Below, piece after piece: positions 23,165-31,531 of a stretch of 46,776 bases of DNA. The notes under the pieces are model-generated. The model had not been told where the DNA came from. It saw only the letters and a list, made by a program, of their open reading frames with translations, and searched no databases. Source of the DNA: a virus; IMG/VR virus record IMGVR_UViG_3300036944_001100, positions 1-46,776 of that record; one strand, given 5' to 3'. The first letter of the stretch is position 1, and each line of letters starts with the position of its first letter. The translations under genes and the position numbers were made by a program.

Positions 23165-25039
23165 TTAATGAGTTTCATACCAGTTCTTACCGATAGAGGC
23201 AGAACCATCCATAATGTTAACACCAAAAGCTTTAGGAGCATCTCTAAAAGCCCTTAGCGCAATTTGTTTAGCTTCTTCTGCTTGATCTTCTCGAACAAGA
23301 AATTGACACTCATCATGATAAACAATAAGAGGTTGCCAATCAAAACCTTTTCGGTCTAGTTCTTCTTGTAGCTGATCAATAGCAGCAGAAACAGTGATCT
23401 TCTCAAAAGATTGTAGTAAGTAATTTAAAGCTAAACGTTTACCTTCCATGTAGATAGGTCGTCCGTCTAGTGCCATAATGTAACCCTTACCAGTCCTCTT
23501 TTCTGTTGCTTCAAACATTTTTTCTAAGCGAGAAACAGTTTCATTTAGCCCTGGAATCTTTCTTAGAAAAGCATCTTTGATTTCTACTCCTACTTCATTA
23601 TTTCGCCTTCCTGTTACGATAAGAGCTAGTTTGCCAGCACCACCAGCAAAGATAAGAGCATAGAAGAAAGCTTTAGCTCTCTTACGACCATCTGGTCCCA
23701 TTGGTCCAACAATAGATTCAAGAATCTTTCTGTTAAAGTCATGGATATCACCGGTACAGACAGCTGCAGTATACTCTTCGTTGTTTAGATAGTGAGCTAA
23801 GGCTCGGTTTTGGTTTCCTTTAGAATCAGCACCAACAATAACGTAGCCTTGTGGACTACTAAATAGACTACGAATTTCAGGACCAAAACTAGCATCAGCG
23901 CTAGGTATGTTAGCAATAACTGTATGACGACTTCTAGCAGTAGGGGTTCCAATAACGAAACAATCACCATGAATACGATTAGTTTCCTCATTTAGATTTT
24001 CTTCTAACCAAGTTTTAAGAATTGAATGCCTAGAACGAAGAGTATAGAACTGATTAATCATAGCACCAATTTCACCTAAAGGTTCTAAAGAAGCTTCAGT
24101 TAACTTTGGACTAGACTTTACAGGCGCTCCTCTTTCATTCTTGACATAATTCCACTCATCAGGCTCCCAACCAAGGCTATACAATAGATCTTTGACAGAT
24201 TCCATAGAACCAATATCAGGTTGAACAAGTTCTACTCTACAGTAGTCACCCCAAATAGGTCGATCATCTTCTAAACCTCTAGCTGGATTTATCTCAAACC
24301 AACCAGCAGTTCTAACTGCATAGTGGCCTGTTTTAATCCAAGCTGGAGACTTATATTCAGGATCCCTGTCTACTTGTGCTAACTTCATCTTTAACTGAGG
24401 ATTAATAGTATCCTCAATTTTCTTCATTTCTTCTTCTAGTTGTAACTTAACTTGTAAACCTTTTATTTTGTCAAAAGGCCAACCATGAAGAATAGAACGA
24501 CCTACGAAACGAGAGATACCGTGTTCAGCTTTAATACCGAGTTTAAGTGACTCTTTGTTCTTTCTTTCGTTCAATTCCTTTACAAGATAGTTGTAAACTT
24601 TAACATTTAACTTAACATCAACTACGCATCGATTACGCATCTCCGGACTATATTGTGACCAATCTTCATGTTCAACCTTTGGATAATCAAAGAATTCACC
24701 CCACTTAGCTAGACTATGCCCAAATCCAAAACGTTTATAGTTTTGAACCTGGGACATGATCATTGTGTCTACTAGTTTGTGGTGTTCTTTTGGCTTCCAA
24801 CCTAACAACTTTTCTAATACTAGGAGATCATACATCATAATATTATGACCTGATAGCAATCTACAAGAATCTAGAAAAGCTGGTAATTCTGAAAGAGGTT
24901 TATCAGTTGCTTCATAATCTGAGAAAACAACTTGTTCTCCCGTCACCAAGTCTTCTGCTACAAATAGCCAAATTGTAGTTGCCTCTTTTAAAAGACCGTT
25001 GGTCTCGAGGTCAAATACAACTTGTTTACTTGGCAACAT
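23165..25039 (-). CDS. DNA polymerase, family A, with 3'-5' exonuclease
   Basis: 624 residues, slightly shorter than T7 gp5. Exonuclease: 'VVFDLETNGLL' (ExoI) and the later 'NRCVVDVKLNVKVYNYL' (ExoIII-like, YxxxD). Polymerase motif A: 'VIVGADSKGNQNRALAHYL'; motif B: 'RKRAKAFFYALIFAGG'; motif C: 'IVYHDECQFLV'. By eye alignment to T7 gp5, the sugar-gate Glu of DASGLELR is Gln and the second motif B Tyr is Phe. Catalytic Asp residues in motifs A and C are kept. Replicates the phage genome. Confidence 0.95.
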   Translation of the reverse strand: MLPSKQVVFDLETNGLLKEATTIWLFVAEDLVTGEQVVFSDYEATDKPLSELPAFLDSCRLLSGHNIMMYDLLVLEKLLGWKPKEHHKLVDTMIMSQVQNYKRFGFGHSLAKWGEFFDYPKVEHEDWSQYSPEMRNRCVVDVKLNVKVYNYLVKELNERKNKESLKLGIKAEHGISRFVGRSILHGWPFDKIKGLQVKLQLEEEMKKIEDTINPQLKMKLAQVDRDPEYKSPAWIKTGHYAVRTAGWFEINPARGLEDDRPIWGDYCRVELVQPDIGSMESVKDLLYSLGWEPDEWNYVKNERGAPVKSSPKLTEASLEPLGEIGAMINQFYTLRSRHSILKTWLEENLNEETNRIHGDCFVIGTPTARSRHTVIANIPSADASFGPEIRSLFSSPQGYVIVGADSKGNQNRALAHYLNNEEYTAAVCTGDIHDFNRKILESIVGPMGPDGRKRAKAFFYALIFAGGAGKLALIVTGRRNNEVGVEIKDAFLRKIPGLNETVSRLEKMFEATEKRTGKGYIMALDGRPIYMEGKRLALNYLLQSFEKITVSAAIDQLQEELDRKGFDWQPLIVYHDECQFLVREDQAEEAKQIALRAFRDAPKAFGVNIMDGSASIGKNWYETH

Positions 25040-25217
25040 AATCTACAACCTTGAACCTTTCTTGGCTAATTGATTTCAACTGACGAATTAATATCTTTGC
25101 AGTGCCTTGGATGTAAGGCCCTTCAGGAAAACCTAGTTCGCGAAGCAAAGGTCCAGTATAACCTTTTCCTTCTGTATAGTTATCACGTTCACGAACTACT
25201 ACAAATTTTTCTAACAT
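25026..25217 (-). CDS. Hypothetical small protein
   Basis: 63 residues, overlapping the DNA polymerase start by 14 bases. 'GPLLRELGFPEGPYIQGTAK' is its most conserved-looking part. No motif recognised. Confidence 0.6.
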   Translation of the reverse strand: MLEKFVVVRERDNYTEGKGYTGPLLRELGFPEGPYIQGTAKILIRQLKSISQERFKVVDYVAK

Positions 25218-25220
25218 TTC

Positions 25221-26069
25221 TTATACTTCTCCGAGTATCTTTACAATTTTATCTAAATCAACTTTGTTATCAATAGAACACATATCTAAGATAGTGTTTA
25301 ATACTTTGTTATCAATACCATAGATACCTAACAACTCTTCTCTTAAGGCTTCTTTGTTATCCCAAGCAACCTTAGAGCTAGACAAAGCAATAGAAAGAAG
25401 AGAAGAAGGGGCAATACCCCAACCACGACTGATAAACTTATTCAAACGGCTAATTGCTGACAATACAAAGCGTGTATTACCAGTGTAAATTAGCTCGTTT
25501 CTCGATAAAGACTCTTGGCTTAATCCTTTAAAATAAGTTTTACCAAGAGTTAAACCTAGTGGCTCTGGTCGCCAGTATACTTTACAGTGTTCATAGTCAA
25601 AGGTTGTAAAAACTTCTTCTGGCTTACCTACAAATCGAAATACTATTTGTACTCCGTTTGAAAGCATTAGAGCATTTTTAGAAAGATATTGAGGTTTTAA
25701 AGGATTACTTGTTACTTTTCCAAAGGCTGAGTTAAAGTTCTCAATAGCTTGTTCTAAGTCTCTACCTCCTGCGTGAGATAGTTCTCCTCTCCAAAGATTA
25801 GGATTGACTGGATCTTTAACGAAGTTTAACTGTAGTCGGTTGTTTGGAAAGTAGCCTAAGTAGTACTCTACGATGTTTTTTAAACTTTCAGGATTCTCCC
25901 AAAATAAATCGAAGTCTTTAATTTTTTCTTGTTTAATTATTGAAGTAAACAGTCCACCTGCAAAATAACCATTCAATAAAATAGAACGATATTTTTCTGT
26001 TCCTAAGGATTCTTTTAACTCTAAGAGCCTTTGTTCACACTTGTAGTTTACTTCTCGATTAAAGCTCAT
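25221..26069 (-). CDS. Putative nucleotidyltransferase-fold protein
   Basis: 282 residues. 'NGYFAGGLFTSIIKQEKIKD' followed by 'FDLFW' matches the start of nucleotidyltransferase folds (GG...(16-20)...DxD), and 'TTFDYEHCKVYW' is placed where a third acidic strand would be. Similar phage proteins with this GG/DFDLF pattern exist, but their substrate is unknown. The second DxD acid is replaced (D-F-D kept, then LFW). The call is tentative. Confidence 0.5.
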   Translation of the reverse strand: MSFNREVNYKCEQRLLELKESLGTEKYRSILLNGYFAGGLFTSIIKQEKIKDFDLFWENPESLKNIVEYYLGYFPNNRLQLNFVKDPVNPNLWRGELSHAGGRDLEQAIENFNSAFGKVTSNPLKPQYLSKNALMLSNGVQIVFRFVGKPEEVFTTFDYEHCKVYWRPEPLGLTLGKTYFKGLSQESLSRNELIYTGNTRFVLSAISRLNKFISRGWGIAPSSLLSIALSSSKVAWDNKEALREELLGIYGIDNKVLNTILDMCSIDNKVDLDKIVKILGEV

Positions 26070-26347
26070 TTTGGTTTCCTTTTAAAGAATTCAATTAGCT
26101 TTTGACGATACCAAATAGACTTACCTAACTCTTGAATTGGATCGTCTTTTTTACCTAGCCGAAGATCATATTTCCAGCCTTGGCCTTTGAGATGACCGAC
26201 ATACTCTTCTTCTGTCATCATGTATTCCATGACTTCGATATACTGAAGACTAATGTTACCATCAGGGTCAGTGTGATGAGCTACACGATCAGCAGGAATA
26301 ACTAACACACTTTGATAGTGTTTAGGATTAATTGCATCAGTAGTCAT
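26066..26347 (-). CDS. DUF3310-family protein
   Basis: 93 residues. 'INPKHYQ', 'YIEVMEYMM', 'GWKYDLRLGKKDDPIQELGK' and 'SIWYRQKLIEF' follow the DUF3310 pattern (NPxHY ... iE ... KY..R.gkK ... Ka.wY). These are common in phages and sometimes labelled nucleotide kinase-like; no activity is established. It overlaps the next gene by 4 bases (ATGA). Confidence 0.8.
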   Translation of the reverse strand: MTTDAINPKHYQSVLVIPADRVAHHTDPDGNISLQYIEVMEYMMTEEEYVGHLKGQGWKYDLRLGKKDDPIQELGKSIWYRQKLIEFFKRKPK

Positions 26348-26618
26348 GTTTGAAACTTCCTGTTCTTGCTACTACATTATCAATAAAGTGACCTAGTTCT
26401 TCAGGGTCGTCTGTTTCCCAAAACAACCCAGTTTCAAGATGAGTTGCTCTAGCTAGCAAACTATCTTTATAGTGGTTTTTGATATCTAGCTTTTTGAAAA
26501 AATTAAAAGCTTTATCAGGATGATAAGTGACTCGATTAGGTCCTTTTGTTTCATTTAAATGTAGGCTAAACTTCCATTTAGCATTTTTTCTTGTTATCGT
26601 ACGATAGCCTATTGTCAT
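26337..26618 (-). CDS. Hypothetical protein
   Basis: 93 residues, basic N-terminus ('YRTITRKNAKWKFSLHL'). No motif recognised. It starts 3 bases after the deoxyribosyltransferase-like gene and overlaps the DUF3310 gene by 11 bases. Confidence 0.65.
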   Translation of the reverse strand: MTIGYRTITRKNAKWKFSLHLNETKGPNRVTYHPDKAFNFFKKLDIKNHYKDSLLARATHLETGLFWETDDPEELGHFIDNVVARTGSFKHDY

Positions 26619-26621
26619 AGT

Positions 26622-27032
26622 TTACCTATAGTAAGCTAGAGTTGCTTGAAGTGCGTCTTCAAGTGTATGATGAACTTCTGTAGCGAAGACATCAATAAAA
26701 GGATGTTGAAATCCTTCTTCAAGAACTACTACAATCGTTTTGCTATGACTCTGTGCGATAATTAGCTCACAGATAGTACCCCAAGCTTTTCCTTGACCTC
26801 GATCCTTAAGGTTCATAAGTACAACATTAGACTCTTGAATATCATTCATATCCATACGAACGATTTTCTTAGCTAAGTTAATAGAGTAGGGTTGATCGTG
26901 AAACTTTTTACGTCGTGTAGGATCTAGAGTGTTAATACCTCTATACTTAAGAAACGCAGTGGCAGTCGTCCGCCACTTTGTTGCTTCTTCTAGACTTACA
27001 CCTTCAATAGGCCCAGCCAGATAAACAGTCAT
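26622..27032 (-). CDS. Nucleoside 2-deoxyribosyltransferase-like protein
   Basis: 136 residues. 'MTVYLAGPIEG' at the N-terminus, 'IVRMDMNDIQESNVVLMNL' and 'GTICELIIAQ' (probable catalytic Glu) match the Rossmann-like deoxyribosyltransferase fold. Such enzymes move deoxyribose between bases or hydrolyse nucleoside monophosphates. A role in nucleotide salvage fits the neighbours. AAGAGG precedes the start. Confidence 0.8.
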   Translation of the reverse strand: MTVYLAGPIEGVSLEEATKWRTTATAFLKYRGINTLDPTRRKKFHDQPYSINLAKKIVRMDMNDIQESNVVLMNLKDRGQGKAWGTICELIIAQSHSKTIVVVLEEGFQHPFIDVFATEVHHTLEDALQATLAYYR

Positions 27033-27042
27033 TTTCTACCTC

Positions 27043-27552
27043 TTAGTAGGGATCATCATTTTTTTCAGCAGGAGGCTCAGCATCGATGATTTCAAAATCA
27101 TCTGTTAGATCAAACTCATCAGCATCACCACGTGGTTCAAACTTGATAAGCTTAGTAACTTGAATATTCTTTAGGGTACGACTAGATTTATCCTCTTTTA
27201 CATTGAAAGCAATGTTAGCAACAGAACCGTTGCCTACGGTATTCGGATCTAACAACTCACCATTAGCTAGAATAACACCAACTGGCTTGTTAGGTTTTGT
27301 AGGGTCTTCAACACCATTAGCATCAGAACCGAAAGCATAACGAGAAATAGAGGTTTTGTAAGTCAAACCTCCTTTTGGATCTTCCATAGGATTAAATTTG
27401 AAACCAAACTCTTTTTCTAAAGATTCCTTTGTTTTCTTGTCCTTAACTCGGATTTGCACCGTGAACTTAGCAGGACCTTTGCCCTGATAACGCTCTGGTT
27501 TAGTTGGATCGCACTTTACCCACCATAGTTCAATATTACGAATAATAGCCAT
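27043..27552 (-). CDS. Single-stranded DNA-binding protein (DUF2815-like)
   Basis: 169 residues. An OB-fold-like body with 'KFTVQIRVKDKKTKESLE' and 'GSVANIAFNVKEDK' matches the phage DUF2815/ssDNA-binding group. The C-terminus is strongly acidic ('DEFDLTDDFEIIDAEPP'), as in ssDNA-binding proteins that recruit partners. It is the first gene behind the phage promoter at 27603-27623. Confidence 0.8.
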   Translation of the reverse strand: MAIIRNIELWWVKCDPTKPERYQGKGPAKFTVQIRVKDKKTKESLEKEFGFKFNPMEDPKGGLTYKTSISRYAFGSDANGVEDPTKPNKPVGVILANGELLDPNTVGNGSVANIAFNVKEDKSSRTLKNIQVTKLIKFEPRGDADEFDLTDDFEIIDAEPPAEKNDDPY

Positions 27553-27602
27553 TAGACATTCCTTTTTTTCATTTTTGTTTATACAAATTGGTTTACAGCA
27601 TT

Positions 27603-27623
27603 TCTGCTTTATAGCTAAGAGGT
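27603..27623 (-). promoter_or_regulatory. Phage RNA polymerase promoter, upstream of ssDNA-binding gene
   Basis: Minus strand ACCTCTTAGCTATAAAGCAG, identical over 20 bases to the copy at 17447. It starts at the last base of the RNA polymerase stop codon (TGA CCTCTT), so the polymerase gene ends exactly where the next promoter begins. Confidence 0.78.
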
Positions 27624-29803
27624 CAACAGAAACAGAAGTCCGATTCTAGAACTTTCTTGATATCTAGTTTACCTCGTTTAGGCATCATCTCAACACAATT
27701 CAACTGTGTCAAAATATGTTTTAGAGGATCTTGTTGATACAATTCAACAAACTTCTCTCGTACTAGAGTAAATAGTTGGCTCATGTTACCAGCTGTAGTG
27801 CCCCAGGAATCATGAATAGCTGCTACTTCAAAGTCTGCAGCATGCACTACCATAGACATATGGACAGCATCTAGGCTATGAACAATATTTGGAGAAGCAC
27901 CTAGTTTTTGAGAGTCTTTATCTAAACTTGCATCTTCCCAATTCTCAACTACAACATGGAAACGAGTGTCCCCATATGATAACCAAGTACGGTTACTGGT
28001 TGGCTTACGATAGTTTTGAACAACAGGGAAGTTAGTCACAGGTGACTTCCAAGCCATGTACTCATGCTTCTCATTGTAAATCTCAGCTACTTGCTCGAAT
28101 AACTTCAACAGTCCACCTGGACCCTTTAAGTCTTCATAACAAGCAGCATGCAACTCACGACCTAGCATTGAAGCCCAAAGCTTTTCTTGTTGACCTAAGT
28201 AAGGAGTTAGAGTACGAGTATCGTCCCATACTTGTTGACCCATACCATAAGGAACAGCTCCATAGGCAGAAGTCATTACTGGACGCTTACAGATTTTTCT
28301 ACGAATTTTGAGGTCTTTAATACGATTCCAATAGACGGGGTATAAAGCTTCTCGTAGTTTACGATTATTGTTTCTCCAGGTTTGTACTGCAGTGTAGGCC
28401 AAGGCTTTTCGTTCCGAACCTGCTGGTGCATCATCATATTCCTTTTGAAGGCGTTCTGCTTCTTCTAGCACATAGTCTAGTTGTCCATAAATAGCACTAG
28501 GTATACGCATTTCTAAAGCTTCTAATCGAGTCCAAGCTTTTTCTGCTACTAAGGCATAGAGATCTCCTGGTATTTCGCTAGGTACTAAGTTAACATAAGG
28601 GGCTAGCTCCTCGTCCTTAGACATAGCAGTTAAGTGTTGTGAGCCATTATTTGACCCATCGATAAACAAAGGTAGATGAGATACAAAGGACTCTTGAGAG
28701 TTACCAGAATCACACCAACTTTGTAGTAGTTTCAACTCCATACAGAAGGCTAAGAAACTAAAGGGTTTATCTGCTTTCATCCAAGCAGTATTCTCTGTTG
28801 GATTTTCAGCGTACTCTAAAAATAGTGCATAGTTCTGTAAACAAAATTCAGCACGATCGTCTAGAGAACACTTATCATTACCCCAAGTATTAGAGCCATG
28901 AACTAACAGCCAATAGAAACCTTCTTCGCCGATAGGAGTTCCTTGAGCGAATAGCAATAAGCTTTTAGCGTTATCACTACTTTGCTCATGAAGGAAAGCA
29001 GTATTTGGATAAAGTCTTCCACGAAAGTCTGTGTTATACAAGTGATAGAACACTTTATCAATATTCTTTTTAGCTAGTCTCTGAATAGAAGACAATTCAA
29101 TATAGAGACTTTCTTTCTTTTCGAAGTCCTTCTCTTGTTTATATTTAAGAGGATTGCCTTCTTCTTCTGCTTCCATGTAGTATTCTATAACATCTAGCAG
29201 AGGTTTGTTGATAATCCAAGGAGTAGCACTTAGTTTATTTAGAACATCAAAGATCATCTGATGCTCTTCTTTGTTTATCTTACTAGTAATTTCAGGACTA
29301 GACTTCTTAATAATAGAGTAGCCTAGAGGATGCATTGCTGCTGTCCAAGGTTCTGGTTTAACATTCATAGGAAACAGATCAATATCATCTTCTACGTTTA
29401 GCTCATCCCATAGATCAAACAACATTTTCTTGTTTTTTACTTCTACAGTATAAGTTAAGTATTTTGATCGTTTACCTTTTTTGTCTGTTTTTACTAGTTT
29501 GTAGTTTAGTAAACCTACTTCAAAGAAAGATACTAGAACAAAGAAACCAACATGACAAGCCCCAGTGCTATTCCTAGCTAATCGAAGCTTTTGTCGTACT
29601 CGACGACCTAGCGTAACAGCTAAGTCTACTAGTGTTGCTTTTCGTTCTACTCCTTTGATAATATGGCCGAAAGAAAACAGAATAATCTTTTTACCCTCTT
29701 CTTCTTTTAAAAAGTGAGTATATTGATTTCTGTCAGCTCTAAGTGTGGACTTACGAAAATTGAAATCGTCAATAAGTGATTTTAAAATAGAGTTGTCTGA
29801 CAA
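27623..29803 (-). CDS. T7-type single-subunit RNA polymerase
   Basis: 726 residues against 883 for T7; the shortfall is mostly in the N-terminal domain. Motif A 'LFIDGSNNGSQHLTAMSKDE', motif B 'CKRPVMTSAYGAVPYGM' and motif C 'AIHDSWGT' hold the two catalytic Asp residues and the Lys/Tyr of the O helix. The C-terminus 'VLESDFCFC' parallels the T7 'ESDFAFA' foot. It should read the ACCTCTTARCTATAAAG promoters. A copy of that promoter is directly upstream, implying positive feedback. No host-type promoter is visible nearby. Confidence 0.96.
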   Translation of the reverse strand: MSDNSILKSLIDDFNFRKSTLRADRNQYTHFLKEEEGKKIILFSFGHIIKGVERKATLVDLAVTLGRRVRQKLRLARNSTGACHVGFFVLVSFFEVGLLNYKLVKTDKKGKRSKYLTYTVEVKNKKMLFDLWDELNVEDDIDLFPMNVKPEPWTAAMHPLGYSIIKKSSPEITSKINKEEHQMIFDVLNKLSATPWIINKPLLDVIEYYMEAEEEGNPLKYKQEKDFEKKESLYIELSSIQRLAKKNIDKVFYHLYNTDFRGRLYPNTAFLHEQSSDNAKSLLLFAQGTPIGEEGFYWLLVHGSNTWGNDKCSLDDRAEFCLQNYALFLEYAENPTENTAWMKADKPFSFLAFCMELKLLQSWCDSGNSQESFVSHLPLFIDGSNNGSQHLTAMSKDEELAPYVNLVPSEIPGDLYALVAEKAWTRLEALEMRIPSAIYGQLDYVLEEAERLQKEYDDAPAGSERKALAYTAVQTWRNNNRKLREALYPVYWNRIKDLKIRRKICKRPVMTSAYGAVPYGMGQQVWDDTRTLTPYLGQQEKLWASMLGRELHAACYEDLKGPGGLLKLFEQVAEIYNEKHEYMAWKSPVTNFPVVQNYRKPTSNRTWLSYGDTRFHVVVENWEDASLDKDSQKLGASPNIVHSLDAVHMSMVVHAADFEVAAIHDSWGTTAGNMSQLFTLVREKFVELYQQDPLKHILTQLNCVEMMPKRGKLDIKKVLESDFCFC

Positions 29804-29823
29804 GTTATTTCCTCTTTTTATTC

Positions 29824-30012
29824 TTATGCTTTATTGTTAAGAGGTAGCTCTTCTATAATTAGTGCTTTGTAGTTATCATCCCAACCAGCTTTTTCCGCTG
29901 CACTAAGTACTAGATCTTCTTCTTTTACGTCTTCATAGGTATGCCCCCATTTCTTATCAATAGCTCGAACAAGGTTAGAGAATGATGCAGCTTCTAGCTC
30001 TTTTTTAGTCAT
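29824..30012 (-). CDS. Hypothetical small acidic protein
   Basis: 62 residues, acidic ('GHTYEDVKEEDLVLSAAEKA'). Its last codons (PLNNKA-stop) are formed by the promoter sequence of the RNA polymerase gene, so protein end and promoter constrain each other. The start overlaps the preceding gene (ATGA). Function unknown. Confidence 0.65.
   Translation of the reverse strand: MTKKELEAASFSNLVRAIDKKWGHTYEDVKEEDLVLSAAEKAGWDDNYKALIIEELPLNNKA
29825..29845 (-). promoter_or_regulatory. Phage promoter driving the RNA polymerase gene
   Basis: Minus strand ACCTCTTAACAATAAAGCAT. It differs from consensus at two or three positions, including C-A-A-T-A for C-T-A-T-A, so it may be weaker. It lies wholly inside the last seven codons of the gene at 29824-30012 and 22 bases before the RNA polymerase ATG. 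Confidence 0.7.
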
Positions 30013-30518
30013 AGATCACACCAATCTGGCTTTATGCCTGTATTCCAAGTTGGAGGTTTTTTATCTTCCTTCCAACGATGATTTAGATATAGACGATAGG
30101 CTAAGTGTACGTCTTTAACATTCTTATAGCTTATACCTGCTCCTTCATTTGCAGCACAGTTTTGAAAGACTAGGATACCTGTGGTTGGTAACTTCCAGTA
30201 TTTTTCTTTTAACCAAGTAGAACAACTTGTAAAGGTAGCTCTAGACTTGTGAGTTTCTTTAGCTCTATCTAGTAAAGCTTTAGTGTGTTGTAACAACCAG
30301 ATAAAGTTTTCTTTTGATTGTTTAGTCCAAAGGCAACAAGGATGATTAGGGTTAAAAGATTTATATAGATTTTCATCCCAAATCGGATCTACCTCTCTAA
30401 TAACTGTTGACATCAATTGACAAGACTCTATGATCATTTTGTTAGCTCGAAGATCATCTAGCCATTGAGCAGAGATTGTAGCTGAAGGGTTACTTGCGAA
30501 GATATTCACGGATGCCAC
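30009..30518 (-). CDS. Conserved phage protein of unknown function
   Basis: 169 residues. 'VNIFASNPSATISAQWLDDL', 'MIIESCQLMSTV', 'NHPCCLWTKQSKENFIWLL' and 'THKSR' follow a pattern seen in a widespread phage protein family (NIF...P..A...L......M..E..Q.L....HP...W...S..N..WL). Conserved His and Cys residues suggest an enzyme or metal protein. I cannot assign a reaction. Confidence 0.7.
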   Translation of the reverse strand: MASVNIFASNPSATISAQWLDDLRANKMIIESCQLMSTVIREVDPIWDENLYKSFNPNHPCCLWTKQSKENFIWLLQHTKALLDRAKETHKSRATFTSCSTWLKEKYWKLPTTGILVFQNCAANEGAGISYKNVKDVHLAYRLYLNHRWKEDKKPPTWNTGIKPDWCDL

Positions 30519-30898
30519 TCATAAGCTTGCAGTTCTGTGTTAATAGGGCAGTAACCAGCTGCTCCAATTACTTTATCTGGCATTGCTTCATAGATCCAAG
30601 CTTCTACCTCATCATTAAAGAAGTTTGTTAGCTTAACTTTACGTTTAGCTCTTTTATAGAAAGAACCATTACCTTCTAAATGGTCTAGCTCCTGTATAGT
30701 ATGATCATCTTTCACATAATAAGCTTCTCCTAGTAGAGGCAACCCTTTGGGATTTAGAAAAGCTAAAGGGAACCAGTTAGCATAAACTTGGTACGTTGGT
30801 ACAGTAATAGCTTTTCCATAGTAAGTACTCTTTTCAAGAAGATAATGGTTATTGTAGCCTTTCTTCAAAGTACCGTAGACAAAGAACAACTCATTCAT
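30506..30898 (-). CDS. Gamma-glutamylcyclotransferase-like protein
   Basis: 130 residues. 'FFVYGTLKKGYNNHYLL' is the substrate-loop signature of the GGCT/AIG2 fold, and 'IQELDHLEGNGSFYKR' contains the Glu region used as acid/base. The family converts gamma-glutamyl amines or peptides to 5-oxoproline and free amine. Given the gamma-glutamyl-type enzymes of the amidoligase cluster, it may process the same class of compound; this link is inference. Confidence 0.82.
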   Translation of the reverse strand: MNELFFVYGTLKKGYNNHYLLEKSTYYGKAITVPTYQVYANWFPLAFLNPKGLPLLGEAYYVKDDHTIQELDHLEGNGSFYKRAKRKVKLTNFFNDEVEAWIYEAMPDKVIGAAGYCPINTELQAYEWHP

Positions 30899-31223
30899 AC
30901 TTTAGCCCCCATACAGAAAGTAGTTTTGTGCCTTCAGTCAACACCTCTGGTTTTTCAGTTAGCTCTTCATAACTGTCAGTATCCTTGATCACTAAATATT
31001 TGATAAGCTCAGGTTTACTTTTCGTGATAGATTCCTCATTGTAAAACTGAATACCTGCTTCTGTTTTTAGCAGATAACGATTTTTATTCAGTATTTCATC
31101 AAACAAACGGTATAATACTGTTCCTTTGATTTTTTTACTATGTTTTGCAGATCCTTCTAGCCAAATTCTTTTAGTACCAACAACATAGAGTTCTTCGTCT
31201 ATCTTATATTTATACTTAGCCAT
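30891..31223 (-). CDS. Hypothetical protein
   Basis: 110 residues, Lys-rich, beta-rich in appearance ('KYKYKIDEELYVVGTKRIWL', 'IKGTVLYRLFDEIL'). It looks like an SH3-like small barrel (KIDEELYVVG...G.VL), often found in phage accessory proteins. It overlaps the gamma-glutamylcyclotransferase gene by 8 bases. Function unknown. Confidence 0.62.
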   Translation of the reverse strand: MAKYKYKIDEELYVVGTKRIWLEGSAKHSKKIKGTVLYRLFDEILNKNRYLLKTEAGIQFYNEESITKSKPELIKYLVIKDTDSYEELTEKPEVLTEGTKLLSVWGLKYE

Positions 31224-31531
31224 TATGTTAGCTCCACTTCAACAGTTGTATTCAGCAAGACTTTCTGTTCTTCTGGTGGTTGTTGGTGTACTCCAAATAA
31301 AACGTCTAAAGTATTATCGTTTTTTAGTTTTACTTGTATTTGTAGTTTTTTCTTATAAGACCTCTTACTTGTTAAAACAGTTAGTCGAGCTAAGTCTTGT
31401 CTACCATAAGAATAAGAGGTAGGATCCGCATAAACAAAAGCTGCCCAAGTGTCTCCTTTTTCATACCAAATAGCTTTTAGTTGAACTTTATGATCACCAT
31501 AGTAATAGATCTCATCGATGTTGTAGATCAT
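31223..31531 (-). CDS. Hypothetical protein
   Basis: 102 residues, beta-rich ('YNIDEIYYYGDHKVQLKAIW', 'DTWAAFVYADP'). The stop and the next start share one base. No motif recognised. Possibly related in fold to the neighbouring 110-residue protein (both begin with a similar I-D-E strand), but similarity is slight. Confidence 0.62.
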   Translation of the reverse strand: MIYNIDEIYYYGDHKVQLKAIWYEKGDTWAAFVYADPTSYSYGRQDLARLTVLTSKRSYKKKLQIQVKLKNDNTLDVLFGVHQQPPEEQKVLLNTTVEVELT

